Positions 57,785-64,000 of a stretch of 64,000 nucleotides of DNA are shown in pieces (position 1 is the stretch's first letter; the number at the start of each line of letters is the position of its first letter). Both the position numbers and the translations under genes were made by a program. The notes beneath the pieces were generated by a model. That model saw nothing but the letters and a program-made list of their open reading frames with translations. It did not search any database and was not told the origin of the DNA. Location: NCBI GenBank assembly GCA_035578155.1, contig JAPWDM010000016.1, positions 12,258,608 to 12,322,607 of the forward strand. Reading direction: 5' to 3'. Source of the stretch: Brachynemurus nebulosus. Lineage: Eukaryota; Arthropoda; Insecta; Neuroptera; Myrmeleontidae.

Positions 57785-57789
57785 GGTTG
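57501..57789. repeat. (TA)n-bearing repeat, third family
   Basis: TTTATCCCGATTTCAAGTTC-CTGAGGGAT...CACGTCC...AATTCGATGAAATTTGGTAC-ACAGGCAC, followed by TA at 57739-57779. The same order of words, without the exact sequence, is seen at 63769-64000, so this is a repeat family associated with TA tracts. Confidence 0.6.
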
Positions 57790-58430
57790 TAAAAAAAGAA
57801 GAAGTTCTTTTAGTTGGATGTTGAATTAAAATTTAAAGTTTATTGCCATGTAGAAATTTGCTGTTACAGAGTTACATTTTGTTTATATAATTTACATAGT
57901 TTACATGGTTGTAATATTGATAGCCCTTGTGAATCGACTAGCTCAGATAAGTCAACTTAAATATGCATGAGACTCGATGGTAGAGTTCAGGGGATACGCC
58001 TTGTCTTTAAGTTTAGTGCAAGCGACACGAAACAAAAAAAATAAAATGAATTGAATTATTGGCAATGTTAACTTAAATAAAATAAAAACTCCTGGCAAAC
58101 GCGGTGATAAGCTAGTAATTTGCCATTTCAAGAACCATATTGGCTGCGGCAGGTTGGTGCAGGCACGAACACGCCACGGATCGAAACACAGATTGGCGCG
58201 TCCATTTCCGACATCCGCAGCAGAAAAGGAAAAATCCGTACTACATTGCCGAAATCCACTTAACAAAATGAAGGAAATCCAAAGAAAGACATTACGTAAG
58301 AAAGAACGAAGGAAAGAAAGAAACCCAAAAAATAAGAAAACAAAAATTATCCGAGCAAGTCGTTCATACTTTTACATAAAAAGTAATAAATAAATACTGA
58401 TAATATACAATAAAATAATTGGCATGGTTT
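57790..58430 (-). other. Possible solo LTR-like sequence
   Basis: Read on the minus strand, this stretch moves from a GC-richer part (around 58250-58130) to an AATAAA signal (CAATAAACTTTAAATT at about 57840) and a terminal ACAACCA. That is the feel of an insect LTR, but I found no second copy, primer-binding site, tract or duplication. The 104- and 79-codon frames here are not recognisable proteins. Confidence 0.2.
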
Positions 58431-58949
58431 TCACACGAAACACACGGTATATTTCTTCAACTGTGAACAAATGCATTAAAGATACGGAAAAATTTCAAAC
58501 AACGGAATACGACTAATTAAAATTAAATACTTTCATAAAAATAATAATTCAATACTTTCAATGTATGAAGACCAAGTCAACTTCACAGATCTGCGACAAA
58601 TGAAAAATACCCCTGTCGCAGCATCTGCATAACATAGCGAATTTCCAAATCTTGGGCACTGGCGGATCTCATCTAAGACCTGTACCTATTTAAAATAGTT
58701 TAGCTTTCTAAGAGTAAAAGAATTTTTAAAATCGGCTGGGTAATTAGTTTTGGTATTTTTGGGGACCCAAGAACCCGAACGAATTTTGTGCAGCATAGTT
58801 GTATCCATCTAAAATAATTTAGTTCTCTAGCAGTGAGAAATTTTTTAGCATCGGTTCGATAGCTTATTACTAGCGTTTTCGGATCTGCAAGATCCCGGTG
58901 GACCTCATTAAAAAATCAACTCGACCGTATATTCTAGGCGGACTTTATG

Positions 58950-58951
<2 letters not shown>

Positions 58952-59029
<78 letters not shown>
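58952..59029. repeat. (TA)n microsatellite
   Basis: TA run of about 78 bases between diverged satellite units. Confidence 0.97.
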
Positions 59030-59033
<4 letters not shown>

Positions 59034-59099
59034 AACCCGTTGTGTAGCATTCTACGCCGCATTTGCATCCGCAGGACAGTTGCGGATCTCAGATAACAC

Positions 59100-60300
59100 A
59101 ACCTGTACCTATCTAAAATAGTTTACCTCGGTAATAGTAAAAAAGTTTCAAAATCGGTCAGTTATTTTATTTTTGACACTTTTAGGTCCTACTGACACTG
59201 TCAGACCTTTCATAACGTAATCTATATGTATCTAAAATAGCTTAGCTCCCCAACAGTGAAAAAATTTTCAAAATCGGTCGGTTAGTTTATTTTTGACACT
59301 TTTGGATCCGATGGACCCTGGCAGACTTTACATAACGTAATCTATATTTATCTAAAATAGTTTAGCTCTGTAACAGTGAAAAAATTTTCAAAATCGGTCG
59401 GTTAGTTTATTTTTACCACTTTTGGGTCCCATGGACCCTGGCGGACCCTAAATAACGTAATGTATGTCTATCTAAAATAGCTTAGTTCCCCAACAGTGAA
59501 AAAATTTTCAAAATCGGTCGGTTAGTTTATTTTTGACACTTTTGGATCCCATGGACCCTGGCAGACCTTACATAACGTAATCTATATTTATCTAAAATAG
59601 TTTAGCTCTGTAACAGTGAAAAAATTTTCAAAATCGGTCGGTTAGTTTATTTTTGACACTTTTGGATCCCATGGACCCTGGCAGACCTTACATAACGTAA
59701 TCTATATTTATCTAAAATAGTTTAGCTCTGTAACAGTGAAAAAATTTTCAAAATCGGTCAGTTAGTTTATTTTTGACACTTTTGGGTTCTATGGACCTTG
59801 GTGGACCTTACATAACGTAATTTATATTTATCTAAAATAGTTTAGCTCTGTAACAGTGAAAAAATTTTCAAAATCGGTCAGTTAGTTTATTTTTGACACT
59901 TCTGGATCCTATGGACCCTGGCAGACCTTACATAACGGAATCTATATTTATCTAAAACAGTTTAGCTCTGTAACAGTGAAAAAATTTTCAAAATCGATCA
60001 GGCAGTTTATTTTTGACACTTTTGGGTCCTATGGACCCAGGCGGACCTTACATAACGTAATCGATATTTATCTAAAATAGTTTAGCTCTGTAACAGTGAA
60101 AAAAATTTTCAAAATCGGTCAGTTAGTTTATTTTTGACACTTTTGGGTCCTGTGGACCCTGGCGGACCTTACATAATGTATTCTAAATCTATCTAAAATA
60201 GTTTAGCTCTGTAACAGTGAAGAAATTTTTAAAATTGGTCGTTTAGTTTATTTTTTACAATTATGGGATCAGTAAATCCTGGCGAAACTCATACAAGTCT
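59100..60300. repeat. 120-bp tandem satellite array, about 10 units
   Basis: The unit runs TTTATTTTTGACACTTTTGG, ATGGACCCTGGCAGACCTTA, CATAACGTAATCTATATTTA, TCTAAAATAGTTTAGCTCTG, TAACAGTGAAAAAATTTTCA, AAATCGGTCGGTTAG. Units are highly alike in the middle. Those with CCCCAACAG (about 59251, 59491) alternate with CTGTAACAG units, hinting at a 240-bp dimer step. One unit has an extra base (about 60104). Identity falls at both edges, as in arrays kept alike by unequal exchange. Confidence 0.93.
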
Positions 60301-60741
60301 AGTACTCTAACAGTAAGAAAAGGGTTCTAAGGATCTCATATAACTCATGGCAGTCCGTAAGCTTCTTGCGGACATCATTTAATTAATTAATTCAAATACT
60401 TTAACTTACTAACTGTGAAAAAATTTTTAAAATCGATTGGTTAATTAATTTCTGGCCTTTTTAGGTCCCGAAAACCTTGACCTCACATAAAATACCTTAA
60501 ATCCATTTGAAATGGTTTAATTTTTTAACATTATTAATTATTAGTGAAAAAATTTTCAAAATCGATTCAAAATATTTTTCCGTGCATACATATGTACATT
60601 GTACATATTTTGTTTTGTTTCATATATTTAATAATATTATATCATAACATAATCTTCAATTTCTTATTTACTTAAAAATTCAATAAAAAAAAAAAAAATT
60701 CTTCATTACATTAGCTTAGAAAATCTGTTTAATTTACATTT

Positions 60742-60865
60742 TTAGTCGAATTTTCTCCGAAAAATTAAACTTATACAGTCTATACGATAAGAGCTGAGAG
60801 AGGCGAGAGTAGGGGCGCTATCCGTTTTCGGACCCGTAGAACACGAATATGTAGAAAAAAAAATG

Positions 60866-60955
<90 letters not shown>

Positions 60956-62462
60956 CCGCCACCTTTTAATTTGTGTAGGGCCCCCCTATGGAAGTTAAGA
61001 GATGAAATTTGGTAAATGGGGCTCATTTTCGAGGCACCTCATATTATCAAAGTGGGGTCAAATTTTGGGCAAATTTTTTTTCTGACCCGACCTTTAAGGG
61101 GGTGGTGGGGGGCGGAAAAGCAATAAAACTTTTCCAAACCGGTTTTAAATAATGTTTCGGTCAATTATCTACAACATATCCAAAATTCAGCTTCCTAGGA
61201 TGATATGGTGGGAGTAGAGGGCGGAAAAACGATTTTCGCTGGATCTAACAGGCCCCCAGCCCCCCAGAATTAACGTAGAGGGTTGAAATTCGGTGTGCTG
61301 ATAAAGTTCGTACCTAGGTTGTGCTTTTTGGAGGTTTTAATATTTTACCCCCACCCCCCTCATTTTTAAGCTACAATTTCATGCATTTTCGACGTTGTCG
61401 AAGATTGTACCACTCGCACAGGTCACCCGAATAAACCTAGAGGGCTGAAATTTTGTATTCGGATTGAGTTAGTATGAAGGGGGTGCCTTTTGGGGGTCTC
61501 GACTTTTAACCCCTACCCCCACCATTTTTATACCCAAAAGAACATGATATTTCTTGTTTTTTAACAGTTTCGTTCGGGTAAAAATCTCCCCAAATAAACC
61601 TAGAGGGCTGAAATTTGGTGTACAGGTTAAGCTAATAGCCAGACACTGTTTTTTGGAGGTTTCAACTTTTAACCCTTACCCCCATGATTTTTACGCCAAT
61701 ATTTCCTTAATTTTTTTGCTTGTTTTCTAACACGTCTAGAGACTCCATAAGGAAACCTAGAGGGCTGAAATTTGGTACGTGTATTCAGTTAGTATCCAGC
61801 TAGTACCTTGTAGGGAGTCCGCATCACTTTTCCCCCCACTTCTCCCATTTTTACATCGGAATTGAATGCTATTGTTAAATGTGTTTTAAAAGCATTATGT
61901 TTATTCTAAATACAAGTAGGCGAATAGTAATTTTAAAAAATTTAAAAAAAAGTGAACTTACTTTTATGACAAATGAAATACATACATATTAAGAAGTAAT
62001 TTAAAAATGTTATTAAAGTCACTGTTGATTTATAAATTAGGAATTTTGGATTTTTAGTATTTATAAAATAGAAATTTTGGATTTTTTTGGAAAGAAAAAA
62101 TATCTTTATAAAGGCCTTCCAGTTTACTATTGAAGGTCCTTTTTTAATATTTAAAACTAAAACATAAAGGCAATTAGCGGATAAACATGGGCAGGAATGT
62201 CCTCGTACGAATTGTGTTGGCTTTTTTTCTGCTACCTGTTTTCGGCACAAAATTGAAATTTACTGAGATACAGCCCTTAAATACTTAAAACCTTTTTTTA
62301 AAGCCTCGATCAGCCGAACACTCATCACCAGTTTTGAAACCAACAAAATGACAATTCGGTTGTAGACTTTCAATCACATTTCGCTTGTAGACATTCAATA
62401 CCGAAGATGAAGGGGAAAATTCGACTACCGTGATGGGGCCCCGCTGCTCACGGCATTTTTTT
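60742..62462 (+). mobile_element. HINE-like element, copy C
   Basis: AGTCGAATTTTC (60744-60755) and GAAAATTCGACT (62415-62426) are exact inverse partners. The hairpin CCGTGA (62428-62433) / TCACGG (62448-62453) is perfect around GGGGCCCC, then a T run. This is the most regular of the three copies, uninterrupted at about 1.72 kb. The insertion-free path here (AATACATACATATTAAG near 61978) shows where copy B was split. Confidence 0.78.
60869..60952. repeat. (TA)n microsatellite inside HINE copy C
   Basis: About 84 bases, longer than in copies A (55) and B (58) at the same element position. Confidence 0.97.
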
Positions 62463-62679
62463 AACATGAGATAGAACTATGCTAATTATAATGCAATAAA
62501 TGAGAAACAAAACTCTATACATGTATGTGTGTTATAACACATGTATGTGAATATACTTCACTTGTTCTCACAAAATTCTCTAATAAAAAAGTGAAATATT
62601 TTTATACTTCATAAAGAACTGAGATAGAAATATAAATTACTTATTACAATGACAAAGAGAGCAAAATAAGGCAATAGTT
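62463..62679. other. No gene recognised
   Basis: AT-rich spacer with an ACATGTATGTGTGTTATAAC-ACATGTATGTG word pair (direct, 62518-62548). Confidence 0.4.
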
Positions 62680-62940
62680 AAAATTACGATTTTCTCGAAA
62701 ACTACTTAACATAGAAAGAAAATTATAAGAACAATTTCTTCATAATTTTTTTTTTCCTTTTCAACGATGTAAAAATCGAACTGTCTTATGATAGGATCGA
62801 ATGATAAAAAATGGCCAGAAAACCTACTTCTGGGCATCCGACGTGTCTGGCTAACGAACTTAGCCAAGCCAATTCAGAATCCAGTCCGCACACAAAATTT
62901 CATAAGCGTTAGACGTTTCGTTCGAGAGTTATCGTGGGAA

Positions 62941-62998
<58 letters not shown>

Positions 62999-63113
62999 AG
63001 TGAATATCATTTTCGTATTCTAGGGACCCTCAAAACAGATTTCTGCCATAGTCCCGAACTCAGATTGCGTCATGAGACCTACTGTAATAGCTGAATTTCG
63101 AGTTTTCGAAATT
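62680..63113 (-). mobile_element. HINE-like second family, copy E (partial)
   Basis: Inverted relative to 28366-28898. GAAATTCGCTAATAG at its right end, CTGCCATAGTCCCGAACTCA, the (TA)n at 62945-62993 with ATTTTAGTGAATAT beside it, TCGTTCGAGAGTTATCG and AAAATCGAACTG...ACGATTTTCTCG all have counterparts in copy D in the reverse order. The hairpin end is not recognisable at the left, so it is truncated or diverged there. Confidence 0.6.
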
Positions 63114-63139
63114 CGCTAATAGCATTAAATTGTGTTCTT

Positions 63140-63140
<1 letters not shown>

Positions 63141-63193
<53 letters not shown>
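63141..63193. repeat. Poly-A tract of about 53 bases
   Basis: Unbroken A run directly after the end of copy E, followed by AACAAAGAAACAAAGAAACG. It may be a retroposon tail or a slipped A-run in the element's A-rich border. The poly-Phe frame on the other strand is an artefact. Confidence 0.95.
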
Positions 63194-63194
<1 letters not shown>

Positions 63195-63676
63195 AAAGAA
63201 ACAAAGAAACGTTACGTAAATATGGACAAACCAATAAAATACAAATAAATAGATTTTAATCAAAGAACTCACCAAAGGGCGACGTTGAACCAAATATAAA
63301 ATAGGTTTAAACAGCCATTATAATTTTAATAATTCATTATAAAAAAAAAAACTTAGTGACAAAACATTATTACAAAAAAAAGAATATTTAAGTAAAGCAT
63401 TTGCAAATTTAATACAAATTACATCATTAGGCTTTTGTACTCAAGCAACGAAAATAAAAAGTGCTCTTTCTTTGATCTGTTACACTGTATCAGAGCTTCA
63501 AGAACAAAGAACCCAATCAGGCGCATGTGCGACTTGCAGTGACTCGCCGAACAGACAGAACAAACGACACGGTACACTCACATGCACTCTAGGTAATAGG
63601 GCAGCAGAAAGGCTAATCATAAATATACATTCAATAAAGTACCAATTTCTGAATAATAATAAGAAAAATTAATTTT

Positions 63677-63678
<2 letters not shown>
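63194..63678. other. No gene; slightly GC-richer patch at 63510-63600
   Basis: Around GCGCATGTGCGACTTGCAGT the base composition rises briefly. The plus-strand frame 63472-63672 there has no recognisable motif. Confidence 0.3.
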
Positions 63679-63769
<91 letters not shown>

Positions 63770-64000
63770 GATAATCTTATCCCGATTAAAGATTCCTGTG
63801 GGATGACAGAACCGAATTCGATGAAATATAATATAGAGACAGTATTTACTATGGGCACATGTATCAAGAATTTTAATAACACATAGGATAGTTTTATCCC
63901 GATTAAAGGTTCCCGGGGGATACAAAAGAAATTATTTAATCACGTCCAAATAATTAAACTGAATTCGATTAAATTTGGTACATAGACACGATTAATCCCG
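63679..64000. repeat. (TA)n followed by two units of the third TA-associated family
   Basis: TA run at 63679-63768, then two related units of about 120 bp starting TCTTATCCCGATTAAAGATT (about 63775) and TTTTATCCCGATTAAAGGTT (about 63891), each with a GGGAT, an AATTCGAT and a GTACATAGACA or TAGAGACAG part. They resemble 57620-57735. The repeat runs off the window. Confidence 0.7.

Larger units (their letters stand above)
58604..60560 (-). mobile_element. HINE-like second family, copy F, with 120-bp satellite
   Basis: Inverted relative to copy D. The 3' end AAATACCCCTGT (about 58606-58615), the stem-loop GCAGCATCTGC (58618-58628) and TAGCGAATTTCC (58635-58646) mirror 28857-28898. The body is an array of about ten 120-bp units (59100-60290), with more diverged units on both sides and a (TA)n at 58952-59029. 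The partner motif GGAAATTCGCTA expected on the right is missing, so the element is truncated there or its limit is elsewhere. Confidence 0.55.

Noticed and set aside
57952..58393. Overlapping 104- and 79-codon frames as a retroelement gene
   Set aside because: No gag, protease, RT or integrase motif; kept only as a weak LTR-like region.
59100..60300. CRISPR-like array
   Set aside because: Contiguous 120-bp repeats with no distinct spacers, in a eukaryotic genome; this is a satellite.
63060..63293. 77-codon poly-Phe frame
   Set aside because: Produced by the poly-A tract.

Overview
This is AT-rich animal DNA that looks like an insect genome, with one conserved host gene in a landscape of transposable elements. 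The insect call rests on three things: a Ski/Sno-family coding exon with a canonical splice donor, the element types present (pogo, mariner, Tc1, piggyBac-type and Helentron-like), and the many long (TA)n tracts. A hemipteran would fit the texture, but the order cannot be decided from the sequence. Nothing bacterial or viral is present: no operons, CRISPR arrays or recognisable rRNA/tRNA genes.

Host gene. On the minus strand, 46662-47546 is the first coding exon of a Ski/SnoN (Drosophila Snoo-like) transcriptional co-repressor. It holds the N-terminal Smad-binding motif, the Ski/Sno/Dac domain and the SAND-like domain, and ends at CAG|GTTCGT. The later exons would lie at lower coordinates, but none is recognisable in the remaining 46 kb. 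The left three quarters of the window are therefore probably a very long, transposon-filled intron, or intron plus flanking DNA.

Second intact coding region. An intact 803-codon pogo-superfamily transposase lies at 42389-44800. Its element (41742-45248) has 25-bp terminal inverted repeats (23/25 matching), TA target duplications and arrays of a subterminal TTGACCA motif. It looks like a recent, possibly autonomous insertion.

Mobile elements, left to right: degraded LINE reverse transcriptase (339-1474); Helentron-like HINE copy A (3222-4906); MITE with GGCCAAGAGCT ends (5716-7413); element built from GACAATCGCCCCC repeats (8248-9053); long degraded repeat (10775-12945); GGGTAAAAAAAAGAC MITE (14106-15791) carrying a perfect 147-bp-arm palindrome, with a second, inverted copy at 38508-39799; GGCCAAGAGCT-family MITE with another MITE inside it (17575-18488); further MITEs and foldbacks between 19.6 and 27.4 kb (TA-, TTAA- and 8-bp-duplication types, and a Penelope/hammerhead-like foldback); a mariner remnant split by a Mutator-like foldback with a 9-bp duplication (31883-33480); a Tc1 remnant (33929-34239); a TGGGTAGTT MITE (34617-36068); and a tandemly duplicated hairpin (37158-37525).

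Right of the gene: MITEs at 49438-50634; HINE copy B split by a 1,277-bp MITE (51119-54155); a piggyBac-type MITE (55261-56163); a MITE with TGTTAGCTAACA palindromes (56468-57500); a second HINE-like family carrying a 120-bp satellite (58604-60560); HINE copy C (60742-62462); and more (TA)n-bearing repeats to the end. Most (TA)n tracts sit inside or directly beside these elements.
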